This document shows, piece after piece, positions 4,898-11,876 of a DNA stretch of 23,921 bases. The notes under the pieces were generated by a model. That model saw only the letters and a program-made list of their open reading frames with translations. It did no database searches and had not been told where the DNA came from. How positions within the stretch are numbered: the stretch's first letter is position 1; each line of letters opens with the position of its first letter. The stretch covers positions 1-23,921 of IMG/VR virus record IMGVR_UViG_3300031951_001194; one strand, 5' to 3'. Source of the stretch: a virus. Both the position numbers and the translations under genes were made by a program.

Positions 4898-5600
4898 TTT
4901 ATTTGCTGGAGTCGGAGGCTTCGACTTGGCTATGCAACGTCAAGGAGTTAAGGTCGTAGCTAGCGTAGAGATAGATAAGAAATGCAACGAGGTGCTGGCA
5001 AAGCACTTCCCTGAAGCAACACAATTTACAGATGTAACTACAGTAAAGGGAGAGGATTTAATAAATGCAGGATTTAATCCAAGCAAAGGAATTATTACAG
5101 GAGGATTTCCCTGCCAAGACCTCTCAGTCGCTGGCAAAAGGGCTGGTCTTGCTGGCGAAAGAAGCGGGTTATTTTGGGAGATTGCAAGAATTGTGGACGA
5201 AACGCAAACCGAATACTTCGTTATCGAAAACGTCCCTGGTCTGCTATCCAGTAACAACGGAGCAGATTTTGGAGTCGTCATCGGGACGATGGCAGACCTC
5301 GGGTATTCTCTTGGATGGAGGGTGCTTGATGCTCAACACTTTGGAGTACCCCAGCGAAGGCGTCGTGTCTTCATCGTTGGGCGACGTTCTACTAGCGAAG
5401 GCGTTGCCGAAATACTCTTTAAGTCAGAAGGCTTGCGAAGGGATCCTTCGGAGAGCAAGCAAGCGCGGCAAGAAACTACCGGAAGCGTTGGAGAAAGCTT
5501 TGGTCAGACAGGTTTCGCAAAGTACAGCCCAGGAGTAACCACATTAACTGCCACCTCATACAAAAGACCTGAAGACAATGTTGTGGTTCACAAAGAGTAG
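4881..5600 (+). CDS. C5-cytosine DNA methyltransferase, N-terminal part
   Basis: This part carries the catalytic half of a Dcm-type enzyme that methylates cytosine C5 using S-adenosylmethionine. Visible motifs are I (FAGVGGF, residues 8-14), IV (GFPCQDLSVAGKR, catalytic Cys78), VI (ENV, 116-118) and VIII (QRRRRVFIVG, 158-167), followed by part of the variable target-recognition region. I chose the ATG at 4881 (TGATG overlap). A GTG at 4872 is in frame. The frame ends at a TAG at 5598 just where the protein should continue, and motifs IX-X are found in the +1 frame (5578-6078). Joining the two gives about 400 residues, a normal length. The break may be a natural frameshift, a mutation or a sequence error. 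Confidence 0.85.
   Translation: MLTGVSLFAGVGGFDLAMQRQGVKVVASVEIDKKCNEVLAKHFPEATQFTDVTTVKGEDLINAGFNPSKGIITGGFPCQDLSVAGKRAGLAGERSGLFWEIARIVDETQTEYFVIENVPGLLSSNNGADFGVVIGTMADLGYSLGWRVLDAQHFGVPQRRRRVFIVGRRSTSEGVAEILFKSEGLRRDPSESKQARQETTGSVGESFGQTGFAKYSPGVTTLTATSYKRPEDNVVVHKE
5065..5538 (+). CDS. Possible overprinted protein inside the methyltransferase gene
   Basis: An alternative frame of 157 codons lies wholly within the methylase gene. Its C-terminal half reads SLGDVLLAKALPKYSLSQ, then KACEGILRRASKRGKKLPE. From memory this closely resembles a phage hypothetical family with LSPKACAGILRRAEKRGKKLP, often found beside or within phage cytosine methylase genes. The codons of methylase motif VIII and the following linker read in +1 give this sequence, so the two families may be related by overprinting. 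The N-terminal part has no recognisable features, and no strong ribosome site was found at the chosen ATG. It could also be a shadow frame. Confidence 0.35.
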   Translation: MQDLIQAKELLQEDFPAKTSQSLAKGLVLLAKEAGYFGRLQELWTKRKPNTSLSKTSLVCYPVTTEQILESSSGRWQTSGILLDGGCLMLNTLEYPSEGVVSSSLGDVLLAKALPKYSLSQKACEGILRRASKRGKKLPEALEKALVRQVSQSTAQE

Positions 5601-6078
5601 ACGGGCGCAGAATGTGGATGACTATGAAACTTGGGTCCAGGGGGGGGTAATGCCTACACTAAACGCTTTTGATAATGGCGACATCCGAACTACTATTTTA
5701 GTAGGTTGCTTTGAACTATGGGATTTCCCAACTGAATCGGTAGCACCAGCAATGACTAGTAGAAGGGCAAGAGATTTGATTAAGTATGAAGAACCGATAG
5801 TCTTTTACGGGAACAGAGTTGCCGATATTAGAATCCAGGATAACAAAGTAAATACTTTACAAGCCCGTATGGGAACAGGTGGAAATAATATGCCGTTAGT
5901 AGCTGAACCAAGCGCTTATGTACGCCGCTTAACGCCGGTAGAGTGTGAGAGATTACAGGGATTTCCTGATGACTGGACAGAAGGACAGTCAGACTCTCAA
6001 CGATACAAGCAGATGGGAAACGCGGTAGCTGTACCAGTAGTTGAGTGGATTATTCAGGGTATATCTGATACACTCTGA
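5578..6078 (+). CDS. C5-cytosine DNA methyltransferase, C-terminal part
   Basis: This 166-residue frame holds the rest of the methyltransferase. It contains the end of the target-recognition region (RRAQNVDDYETWVQGG, MPTLNAFDNGD) and motifs IX and X near the C-terminus (RRLTPVECERLQGFPDDW, YKQMGNAVAVPVVEWI). The frame is open from 5548, and the junction with the N-terminal part fits best around 5592-5600, where skipping one base joins His-Lys to Ser-Arg-Arg. A run of eight G (5640-5647) lies downstream but is in frame on both sides. Independent translation from 5578 is possible, but without the catalytic part it would be inactive alone. Confidence 0.8.
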   Translation: MLWFTKSRRAQNVDDYETWVQGGVMPTLNAFDNGDIRTTILVGCFELWDFPTESVAPAMTSRRARDLIKYEEPIVFYGNRVADIRIQDNKVNTLQARMGTGGNNMPLVAEPSAYVRRLTPVECERLQGFPDDWTEGQSDSQRYKQMGNAVAVPVVEWIIQGISDTL

Positions 6079-6085
6079 ACCGCCC

Positions 6086-6134
6086 TCCTTTCGAAGGACT
6101 AGCCCTCACTGTTAACCTCTTTCCAGTGGGGGTT
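6086..6134. terminator. Hairpins between convergent operons, possible two-way terminator
   Basis: TCCTT-TCG-AAGGA (6086-6098) is followed by an 11-bp stem (6101-6111 with 6124-6134, including G-T pairs) around a 12-base loop. The stem sits 22 bases after the methylase stop and 6 bases after the stop of the minus-strand FmdB-like gene. Only a weak T-rich stretch follows, so termination is likely but not certain. Confidence 0.5.
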
Positions 6135-6140
6135 AGTGCT

Positions 6141-6311
6141 TTATCCGCCGTTACTATAGAACCCTGGACCCTTAAAGGTGATAGCAGGAGAGGACCATAC
6201 ACGGGTCATAGAATTATGACAGTCAGTGCAGACGGGTTCAAGGACCTGAGCGTGGATAGACTGCTCGATTTCTCTAGTGCTACCGCACTCACATTTGAAA
6301 GCGTAGATCAT
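6141..6311 (-). CDS. FmdB-family zinc ribbon protein
   Basis: The 56-residue protein matches the FmdB-type zinc ribbon family: the start IYAFKCECGS, a second pair VCTDCH (Cys28 and Cys31) and the ending SSPAITFKGPGFYSNGG, which is characteristic. The four Cys (7, 9, 28, 31) form the zinc site. It starts with an ATGA overlap with the stop of the gene at 6308-6691 and is the last gene of the replication operon. FmdB-like proteins are common in actinobacteria and their phages, with a presumed regulatory role that is not well established. An apparent plus-strand frame here (6126-6341) is a shadow. Confidence 0.85.
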   Translation of the reverse strand: MIYAFKCECGSTREIEQSIHAQVLEPVCTDCHNSMTRVWSSPAITFKGPGFYSNGG

Positions 6312-6691
6312 AACTTTACTGCCTCTTCTATATCTAGGTAACCTACTAACTTGTAAACCTTATTCTTATTCTCAAACTCGGTAGTCACTGGCATCACTTG
6401 TGTATACCATTTAGGTTCAGGCAGATCCATAAGATCAAAAGAATAGATACCAAGCGGAGTGGAGTTAATGTAGTACGGGATAAGATCTCGCTCTGCTGCC
6501 TGAGTGATGAGCTTGCGGTATTTAATCTCTTCGATAAGCAGGGTTTGGTAATGAGTCTGCCTACACTTAAGTTCAATATAGTGAGCAGCCTTCTCACTGG
6601 TGCAGTCATAAGTATCATACATCCCTGGACTCTTAACCAAGTCAGGGTAGAGACTGCCTTTGAGGTAGTTAAATAACTCTTCTTCTTTCAC
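6308..6691 (-). CDS. PD-(D/E)XK-like phage protein, putative nuclease
   Basis: The 127-residue protein has a core of YDTYDCTSEKAAHYIELKCR (about 25-44), with Asp26/Asp29 and Glu40-x-Lys42. This is the spacing of a PD-(D/E)XK nuclease active site. The stretch TLLIEEIKYRKLI and the strand YYINSTPLGIYSFDL follow. I recall similar small proteins in other phages with IELKCR and YINSTP motifs, mostly annotated as hypothetical. The GTG start overlaps the stop of the sigma-like gene (GTGA). A nuclease role is inferred from motif layout alone. Confidence 0.65.
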   Translation of the reverse strand: MKEEELFNYLKGSLYPDLVKSPGMYDTYDCTSEKAAHYIELKCRQTHYQTLLIEEIKYRKLITQAAERDLIPYYINSTPLGIYSFDLMDLPEPKWYTQVMPVTTEFENKNKVYKLVGYLDIEEAVKL

Positions 6692-7320
6692 CGGAAGGGT
6701 GTCTCCCCACCTAATTCTTCTTGCAGTCTACGCAGTGAGTTGGTACACCTACGATCAGCAGTAGATACTGCACACTCTAGGTACTGCGCTATCTGCTGCA
6801 GAGTAGCGTTCTCATAGTGGCGCATACGTAATACAGCCTGATCCTGCTGGTCTAGTTTGAGAAAACACTTCTTAATATCTATCAGGCTGATGAGTAGGTT
6901 GCCACCTTCTGCTGGGCTAGATGATCCGCGTGGCTGACCATCGTTAATCATCTCCTGCACTTGCTCTAATACTGTGCCATCTATGACTGATGCAATAACA
7001 AATGGCAGTAGCTGACCAAGGGTAAAGGTCTGGTAATAAACCTCATCGTTGATCTGATAGCCAGACTTGTTAGCCTTCTCCTTGCGTGCATAGCGTTCAA
7101 CTGCACGCTTCATCTGCCAAGCGATACGACTTTGGTTATGTTCTAATTGCTTAGGATCTTCAACACTCATCTGCTCAGTGATGTAGGCGTTACGCGTAAC
7201 AGCCCACGCTATACACTCCTGAGTAACATCTTCTCGCTCTACCCAATGCTTGTAGCGCCGGTGGACTGCATAAGCAACCGATGGCGCTAACTCATAGACA
7301 ATAGGGTGGAGTTCACTCAT
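6688..7320 (-). CDS. Sigma-factor-like DNA-binding protein
   Basis: The 210-residue protein has a sigma region 2-like N-terminus (EREDVTQECIAWAV, about 28-41) and a sigma region 4-like helix-turn-helix at the C-terminus (about 155-205: LDQQDQAVLRMRHYENATLQQIAQYL). The middle is variable. Such proteins in phages act as sigma-like factors or transcription regulators, here perhaps for the late genes. I chose the ATG at 7320 (overlap with the upstream stop). An upstream TTG is less likely. A specific promoter target cannot be read from the sequence. Confidence 0.7.
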   Translation of the reverse strand: MSELHPIVYELAPSVAYAVHRRYKHWVEREDVTQECIAWAVTRNAYITEQMSVEDPKQLEHNQSRIAWQMKRAVERYARKEKANKSGYQINDEVYYQTFTLGQLLPFVIASVIDGTVLEQVQEMINDGQPRGSSSPAEGGNLLISLIDIKKCFLKLDQQDQAVLRMRHYENATLQQIAQYLECAVSTADRRCTNSLRRLQEELGGETPFR

Positions 7321-7696
7321 CAGGCCACGTCTCGTCAAGGACCATCATTGCAATAGCAGAATAGTTAAGTAGATCCAGGAATGAATCACGCAAGGACTCG
7401 TTGCTAGGCTGCACGCCTGAGTCAAGAAGGTTATTGATGCGAGCTATCTTATCCCACATACGTACACGCAGACCATTAAGTGCTCCACCTGGTGAGTGAG
7501 CAATATTCTTTGGGCCGTAGTCGTGATGCTTACGAATGAGTAGGTTACCTGCGGTATCCATAATGCGCCAGACATCTGTAACAAACTCTGGATCTACCTT
7601 GTCTCGATAGGTCGTATCAAGATAGTCTCGGTTGCCGTATCCACTTCTAGGATCTGGAAGCCCATATGCTGTATAGTCTGTAGAATCATCTGCCAT
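7313..7696 (-). CDS. DUF1599/Nmad1-type nucleotide-modification-associated protein
   Basis: The 127-residue protein shows the motifs RKHHDYGPKNIA (about 56-67), LRVRMWDKIARINNLL (about 76-91) and a C-terminal SFLDLLNYSAIAMMVL. This is the pattern of the DUF1599 family (nucleotide modification associated domain 1) found in many phages. The acidic and histidine residues in the helices are thought to bind metal, as in all-alpha nucleotide pyrophosphohydrolases, but the reaction here is unproven. It lies between the primase and the sigma-like gene, consistent with nucleotide metabolism during replication. Confidence 0.75.
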   Translation of the reverse strand: MADDSTDYTAYGLPDPRSGYGNRDYLDTTYRDKVDPEFVTDVWRIMDTAGNLLIRKHHDYGPKNIAHSPGGALNGLRVRMWDKIARINNLLDSGVQPSNESLRDSFLDLLNYSAIAMMVLDETWPDE

Positions 7697-7702
7697 TCTT
7701 CT

Positions 7703-8356
7703 TTACTCACCCTTCGATTCACCTACTAACAAAGCCCGCGTAGCGTCTGCTCCGTGTGCTAGGTAGTAGTCATTGATGTCCATACCTGGTGGTAGTGTAA
7801 CAATAGTTGAGTTCAATATCTCATTGGCGACACGCTTGGCAAAGTCAGCGCCAGGGTTGGACCCATCTTCCTTAATATCATTATCGCCTACTACAAAGAC
7901 AGTGTCATAGCCAGTAAATAGCTTGGGAAAGTGTGGCTTCCAAGACTGTACTCCTGGGACACCCACTGCTGGGATACCCAGCATCCCGCTAGTAACGACT
8001 GCATCTAGTTCACCCTCGCAGACAACTATGTAAGGGGACATCTTCAACACATCTGCAACATTGTAAAGGTGTGCCTTCTGCCCAGTAGGTGAGCCATACT
8101 TAGGCTTGCCATCATCTAGGCGTCTAAACTTAAAGCCTACGCAACTGCCACCGGCGGTGATGTAAGGGATAGAGATCCATCCTTCATACATCTCGTGACC
8201 ATTCATCGCATCAGTTACTGTGCCTAGTTCAAAGCGAGCAGCTACTGTCTCAGATATCCCACGTTCGTCTAGCGCGACTAGAGTTTCCGGACTTACCTCT
8301 TGGGCGTATCGCTGCGCCGCTTCCAGTAGCAATTTCGACTGCGCGTTTGAGGCCAT
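7703..8356 (-). CDS. DNA primase, Toprim part
   Basis: The 217-residue protein contains a Toprim catalytic fold: the acidic motif VVCEGELDAV (about 112-121) and the metal-binding GDNDIKEDG (about 157-165). It is preceded by the primase-core-like segment with WISIPYI and KFRRLDDGKPKY. It lacks the zinc finger, which is encoded by the partly overlapping gene at 8250-8627 in another frame. GGAG seven bases before the ATG at 8356 supports separate translation. The 107-base overlap of the two open frames also allows a +1 shift that would give a joined primase of normal order. It synthesises RNA primers with the helicase-like ATPase at 9425-10279. Confidence 0.85.
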   Translation of the reverse strand: MASNAQSKLLLEAAQRYAQEVSPETLVALDERGISETVAARFELGTVTDAMNGHEMYEGWISIPYITAGGSCVGFKFRRLDDGKPKYGSPTGQKAHLYNVADVLKMSPYIVVCEGELDAVVTSGMLGIPAVGVPGVQSWKPHFPKLFTGYDTVFVVGDNDIKEDGSNPGADFAKRVANEILNSTIVTLPPGMDINDYYLAHGADATRALLVGESKGE

Positions 8357-8627
8357 CCTTAAACTCCAAGTTCTCTATGATGCAGACAATACTCACTGCA
8401 TTACCACCCTTACCGCAGGTATGGCAGAAATATAAATTGTTATACGTATTTATTACAGCAGACCTACGAGTATCACTATGCAGACAACACTTAACTGATA
8501 CATCCTGTCCTTCTCGTACTTCCCCACCGAAGTAGGAGACGATAGGACCTATGGGGACTGAGTTTGCATCAGTGGAACGGGAACTCCCGCGACCTTTACC
8601 CAGCCTTGACCAATCTTGTGTTGACAT
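8250..8627 (-). CDS. DNA primase, CHC2 zinc-finger part
   Basis: The 125-residue product carries the primase zinc-binding domain: C-x2-H at 47-50 (KCCLH) and C-x2-C at 68-71 (FCHTC), then GKGGNAVSIV and an ENLEFKDGLKRAVEIA helix typical of DnaG-type primases. GGAGG lies six bases before the ATG. The tail after about residue 95 is Arg- and Ser-rich and is read in the same bases as the start of the Toprim gene. The two parts together equal one primase, either as two subunits or as a frameshift product. Confidence 0.85.
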   Translation of the reverse strand: MSTQDWSRLGKGRGSSRSTDANSVPIGPIVSYFGGEVREGQDVSVKCCLHSDTRRSAVINTYNNLYFCHTCGKGGNAVSIVCIIENLEFKDGLKRAVEIATGSGAAIRPRGKSGNSSRARRTWDI

Positions 8628-8722
8628 TCACATCCTCCGCACTTCTCGTGCCAGTGTGTGGCACGCTTCAGATGGTTGAGTGAGTTCTCCTCACCTGCCT
8701 TAAGACAGTTCTCGCAGATCAT
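8549..8722 (-). CDS. Small zinc-binding protein overlapping the primase start
   Basis: This 57-residue frame begins with an ATGA overlap at the end of the resolvase-like gene and contains C-x2-C at 3-6 (ICENC), histidines at 17, 23 and 25, and the cluster KCGGCECQH (Cys28, 31, 33). The layout is that of a small treble-clef or HNH-like zinc site. It overlaps the primase zinc-finger gene by 79 bases in another frame and contains that gene's ribosome site. Function is unknown. Confidence 0.6.
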   Translation of the reverse strand: MICENCLKAGEENSLNHLKRATHWHEKCGGCECQHKIGQGWVKVAGVPVPLMQTQSP

Positions 8723-9222
8723 ATCTTCGTTGCCCTCTTCTTAGGAGCAGGCTTCTCAGCAACGTACTCTTCTACTGCTTCTTCAGCATCAGCTTCTGCG
8801 ATTGCTTCTTCTAGCGCATCAGGAATAAGTATCTCTGATGTAGTGATTTGACCTTCCGGAACTGGCATCTTCTTCTCCTTTAACCATTGTGTTAGATCCT
8901 GGATTACCCAAGCCTTATCTATACCAGAGTTGCGACGCTTAACTACAACATAATGCAGTGGCACTTCCCCAATACCACGAGCCTTAGCGTAGTTAAGCGC
9001 CTCAACTTCTGCTTGCCTCCAGAACTCCGGCAAGTCTAGTCTCGCCGTGTTCTTGAGTTCTAGTATGTATGTCTGTCCCGCGATAACACATACTAAATCA
9101 CCTTCGTCATCTTTACCCGCTAGACGTAAGCGGTCAGCTACTTGACCCATAGATCGTAGCAACTTCATAACATCTACCTCAAAGGCAGCGCCCTTAGCCT
9201 TATTGTACTTGGGGTTGCTCAT
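8719..9222 (-). CDS. Holliday-junction-resolvase-like PD-(D/E)XK nuclease
   Basis: The 167-residue protein has an N-terminal nuclease core: Glu15 in GAAFEVDVMKLL, Asp42 in DDEGDLVCV, and the Glu55-Leu-Lys57 motif in YILELKNTA. This is the E...D...ExK arrangement of phage RecB-like resolvases and VRR-type nucleases. The remainder (about 120-167) is an acidic then basic, probably disordered tail ending KKRATKI. It lies between a small coiled protein and the primase and probably resolves or trims branched DNA during replication or packaging. It overlaps the upstream gene by 23 bases. Confidence 0.8.
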   Translation of the reverse strand: MSNPKYNKAKGAAFEVDVMKLLRSMGQVADRLRLAGKDDEGDLVCVIAGQTYILELKNTARLDLPEFWRQAEVEALNYAKARGIGEVPLHYVVVKRRNSGIDKAWVIQDLTQWLKEKKMPVPEGQITTSEILIPDALEEAIAEADAEEAVEEYVAEKPAPKKRATKI

Positions 9223-9412
9223 CTACCAGTACAACCTTGTTGATCTTATAGATCACATTGCCTTCTTCATCTTTGACTAACTCGACAACTCCAGACTGAA
9301 GCAGAGCACCAACGAAGTTGGTTAGATCTACCTTGATTGCATCAACGTCTGTACGTAGCGCTTCAATCTTAATATTATCTCGGTACTTATTTGATAAACT
9401 TTCTTCAGCCAT
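9200..9412 (-). CDS. Small helical replication-operon protein
   Basis: The 70-residue protein is acidic. Its first half is a heptad-like helix (IEALRTDVDAIKVDLTNFV) and its second half is strand-forming (VVELVKDEEGNVIYKINKVV). It sits between the ATPase and the resolvase-like nuclease. An assembly or accessory role in the replisome is possible, but no family is recognised. Confidence 0.65.
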   Translation of the reverse strand: MAEESLSNKYRDNIKIEALRTDVDAIKVDLTNFVGALLQSGVVELVKDEEGNVIYKINKVVLVDEQPQVQ

Positions 9413-9424
9413 TTGATTCCCTAT

Positions 9425-10279
9425 CTATTGTTGGACTATGTAGTCGCCTTGATATCCATTTACTACATCATTTCTTAGCATAACACCCCAGGCATTTTTA
9501 TCAGAGATCTGACAAGCAGCATAGTTTACGAACAGTGTTACGTAATCCTTACCATCTGCAGCGTGTGGCCCAAAGCGGTTCTTGACTGCAGCTACCTTCA
9601 ACTCACCATTAGTTGGGTCATAACCCAGCGTTAGGATCAACGCCGGAAGCTGACTTACCTTGCCGTGAATGGAACGTCTAGCAGGTGGCATAGATGGTGA
9701 TCCATACTCACTCTGCTCAGATACGTGGTGTAGCACAAGTACGCAGGCTTCAGTCTTACGTGCCATATCGTGCAACTCCATCATTATCGCACGTAAGCCA
9801 GCCCACTCATTGTCAGTCTCTGCTGCCACATTCATTAAGTTATCTATGACAATCAACTCTGGAGCGTGACCATAGAGTTCCACATATGCTCTGATCTCTA
9901 ACTCAATATCATCTAGTGATGGTGATGAATCAAAGACCCATTTAATATGTTCTAGTTTGCCAAAGTGTTTGTCGTAGTAGTGCTTGTTGTTAGATAGGTT
10001 TGACTCTACTGATACCTGGGAGTGACCAGATGCAGCAGATGCTGCTCTCATCATCACAGTTGTAGTGTCTGTATCTGCTGAAAAGAAAAGAGTTGGCACG
10101 TTTGCCTTCATCGCATAGATAAGAGCAAACATAGACTTACCAGCGTTAGGAGCTGCAGCCACCATACAGACTTGTCCTCGCCGGAACTTGATCTGCTTGT
10201 ATGCTAGCCCCTGCCACACGTCAGGAAGAGGTGTTGCTTTGGTAAGCACCCCACTCCAAGCGCGTGATAAGTCAAGCAA
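9425..10279 (-). CDS. RecA/DnaB-like replicative ATPase (AAA_25 type)
   Basis: This is a 284-residue P-loop ATPase. The Walker A motif is APNAGKS (about 43-49), a Walker B-like strand LIVIDNL lies near residue 142, and a motor-like LVLHHVSE segment follows. The order fits DnaB-like/RecA-like helicase domains of the AAA_25 group. The N-terminal helicase domain of full DnaB is lacking. It starts at a TTG overlapping the WhiB stop by eight bases, with GGGGAAGG upstream. It probably works with the primase at 7703-8627, either as helicase or as a recombination ATPase. Confidence 0.8.
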   Translation of the reverse strand: MLDLSRAWSGVLTKATPLPDVWQGLAYKQIKFRRGQVCMVAAAPNAGKSMFALIYAMKANVPTLFFSADTDTTTVMMRAASAASGHSQVSVESNLSNNKHYYDKHFGKLEHIKWVFDSSPSLDDIELEIRAYVELYGHAPELIVIDNLMNVAAETDNEWAGLRAIMMELHDMARKTEACVLVLHHVSEQSEYGSPSMPPARRSIHGKVSQLPALILTLGYDPTNGELKVAAVKNRFGPHAADGKDYVTLFVNYAACQISDKNAWGVMLRNDVVNGYQGDYIVQQ

Positions 10280-10538
10280 TGCCTTCCCCCTTTAATGTTA
10301 TACGTCGTTTACGTCTGATTAGCCTGCGTTCACCTTCAGCGACGCCTCCCCAAATGCCGTGACTTTCATTCTGTATTCCCCACTCAGCACACTCTGCTTG
10401 ATGTGGACACCTTCTACAAATTGATTTAGCCATAACCATCTCGGTACTATTAGAACCTCCAGCTACCTTTTCAGGAAACCAGAAGTCGCCACCGACTGTC
10501 GCGCAAGCAGGATTCTCATAGAACCTTGGCTCGCGCAC
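10272..10538 (-). CDS. WhiB-family iron-sulfur transcription regulator
   Basis: The 88-residue protein has the four WhiB cysteines (Cys12, then Cys41-x2-Cys44-x5-Cys50 in ICRRCPHQAEC), the GIWGG turn (61-65) and a basic C-terminus (RRLIRRKRR) for DNA contact. WhiB proteins bind a 4Fe-4S cluster and usually act with the main sigma factor of actinobacteria. The family is essentially limited to actinobacteria and their phages, so this is the best host marker in the window. Phage WhiB genes are known from mycobacteriophages. The start is a GTG. Confidence 0.9.
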   Translation of the reverse strand: MREPRFYENPACATVGGDFWFPEKVAGGSNSTEMVMAKSICRRCPHQAECAEWGIQNESHGIWGGVAEGERRLIRRKRRITLKGEGIA

Positions 10539-10541
10539 CGA

Positions 10542-10919
10542 TCATCGGATCCAGATAGTTTCGCACTTGTCTGTCGCACCCTTTGGTGCAGCACACATAT
10601 ATCCATTCCAAGGTCCACGAGCTGAAGTGCCTGAACGTAGAGCCATCACACCGTGACGACAAGTTTGTGCTCCGTCTGTTGCAGGAGCAGCAACTGGTGT
10701 TGCGTTAAATGCCTGAGCGATTGATGCAACTGTTGGTGCAGAGGCAGCGACTGCTCCACCTGATAGTTCATTACCAGTAGCGCGAATATTGAGTGCGTTC
10801 ATAGCAAGATCTGCTAGTCCCGCTTCTAGTTCTGACACTGATGCAGCGTACAGATTGATGAGTGTTCCGTCGGCTAACTTGTAGTTCACCTGGAACTTAG
10901 TTGTATCGGGTGCTGACAT
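10542..10919 (-). CDS. Zinc-ribbon-tailed phage protein, possible ssDNA-associated
   Basis: The 125-residue protein has an N-terminal strand/helix part (YKLADGTLINLYAASVSELE), an Ala-rich linker (about 52-84) and a C-terminal Cys/His site: CRHGVMALRSG, then GPWNGYMCAAPKGATDKCETIW. This C-terminal module is common in actinophage proteins encoded beside recombination nucleases and SSB genes. It directly follows the RecB-like nuclease (stop and start adjacent). Its exact role is unknown. Confidence 0.65.
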   Translation of the reverse strand: MSAPDTTKFQVNYKLADGTLINLYAASVSELEAGLADLAMNALNIRATGNELSGGAVAASAPTVASIAQAFNATPVAAPATDGAQTCRHGVMALRSGTSARGPWNGYMCAAPKGATDKCETIWIR

Positions 10920-11876
10920 TTATTTTCCTCCACTTGGTTTGATGTTTAATCTTGCTGTCTCTAATCCAATACTTACTGGGACATAACCAATAAGTTCTTT
11001 TACCTTTTCTTTGTCAACTGTCTCACGACCTTTAACCTTTGTCCAACTGATTTCAATACCACTGGCTGTAACACCAACGGTTCCTTCGAAAGAACTTTTG
11101 ATTGAATCTCTTTGCGTTTCTAGCTCTTTGATCTTTGCATCTAATTGTAGAAAGTGCAAGGCGTTCTTGTCAACTTGCTCGTCCTCAATAACTATTTCAC
11201 TAAGGACGATATGTTCTTTTTTTAAGCCAACGCAACCCATCTCACCTGATGCGTCGTAGTACTGACAGTAATGCTTGCAGAAAGATTCGTCCTTTTCAGG
11301 CTCTGGAGCACTCTCCATCCTCTTGATCTCAGTTAACCACTCCATTGCTTCTAGTGCAACATCTTCATCGTAGGGTTCTGAGTGAACCTTTACATCCTTC
11401 TCAGCACCGTCACGAGCTATAGCAACTAGGTTGACAGTGTTGACTGTGTGACCATTCTGCGTTAATAGATAGCCATAGATCTGTACCTGCCAACGCTGTT
11501 GCTTTGATGGGAAGTAGGAAAGGTTCTTAACCTTGCTTGTCTTCCAGTCAATGACTGCGCCGGTGCTAGGTATAAATAAATCTACGTGTGCTTTCATATC
11601 ACCGTGTGCTACTGCAGCTTCAACTAGGTAATCTTTACCATCTGGATCTATGTGTCCGATTGCCTCTTCGATTGCTGCGTGAATGGCAGTACCCATAATT
11701 GCTGCGAGCTTTGATTGGTTATCATTAGTCTCAGGTTGACTGTTCAATCGGTACCAGACTTTACGACGGCAACCACCAATCTCTGATGGACCTACCTGTG
11801 TCTGAGTACTGCGATCACGAGAGGCATCCTTAGCGTGGAGCACTGTTAATAGCAGTTCCTTGGGATCTGTAATCAT
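10920..11876 (-). CDS. RecB/Cas4-like PD-(D/E)XK exonuclease
   Basis: This 318-residue nuclease has the order seen in Cas4/RecB-like enzymes: an N-terminal Cys36 (GGCRRKVWYRL), GTAIH with His66, Asp99 (AHVDLF), Asp110-x-Lys112 (VIDWK) and the Q-x3-Y motif (132-136). A C-terminal cluster, Cys200, Cys204 and Cys215, follows. With Cys36 the latter could hold an iron-sulfur cluster. It probably processes DNA ends for recombination. The helix from about 230 to 265 is coiled-coil like. The ATG overlaps the upstream stop (ATGA). Confidence 0.85.
   Translation of the reverse strand: MITDPKELLLTVLHAKDASRDRSTQTQVGPSEIGGCRRKVWYRLNSQPETNDNQSKLAAIMGTAIHAAIEEAIGHIDPDGKDYLVEAAVAHGDMKAHVDLFIPSTGAVIDWKTSKVKNLSYFPSKQQRWQVQIYGYLLTQNGHTVNTVNLVAIARDGAEKDVKVHSEPYDEDVALEAMEWLTEIKRMESAPEPEKDESFCKHYCQYYDASGEMGCVGLKKEHIVLSEIVIEDEQVDKNALHFLQLDAKIKELETQRDSIKSSFEGTVGVTASGIEISWTKVKGRETVDKEKVKELIGYVPVSIGLETARLNIKPSGGK

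Noticed and set aside
4940-5281. Minus-strand 113-codon frame in the methyltransferase region
   Set aside because: It is the antisense shadow of the well-supported methylase frame.
5640-5647. Run of eight G as the cause of the methylase frame change
   Set aside because: The +1 frame is intact on both sides of the run and the frame break lies about 40 bases before it.
6126-6341. 71-codon plus-strand frame in the convergent gap
   Set aside because: It lies opposite the FmdB-like gene, which has clear family motifs and coupling; the plus frame starts at a GTG inside a hairpin and has no ribosome site.
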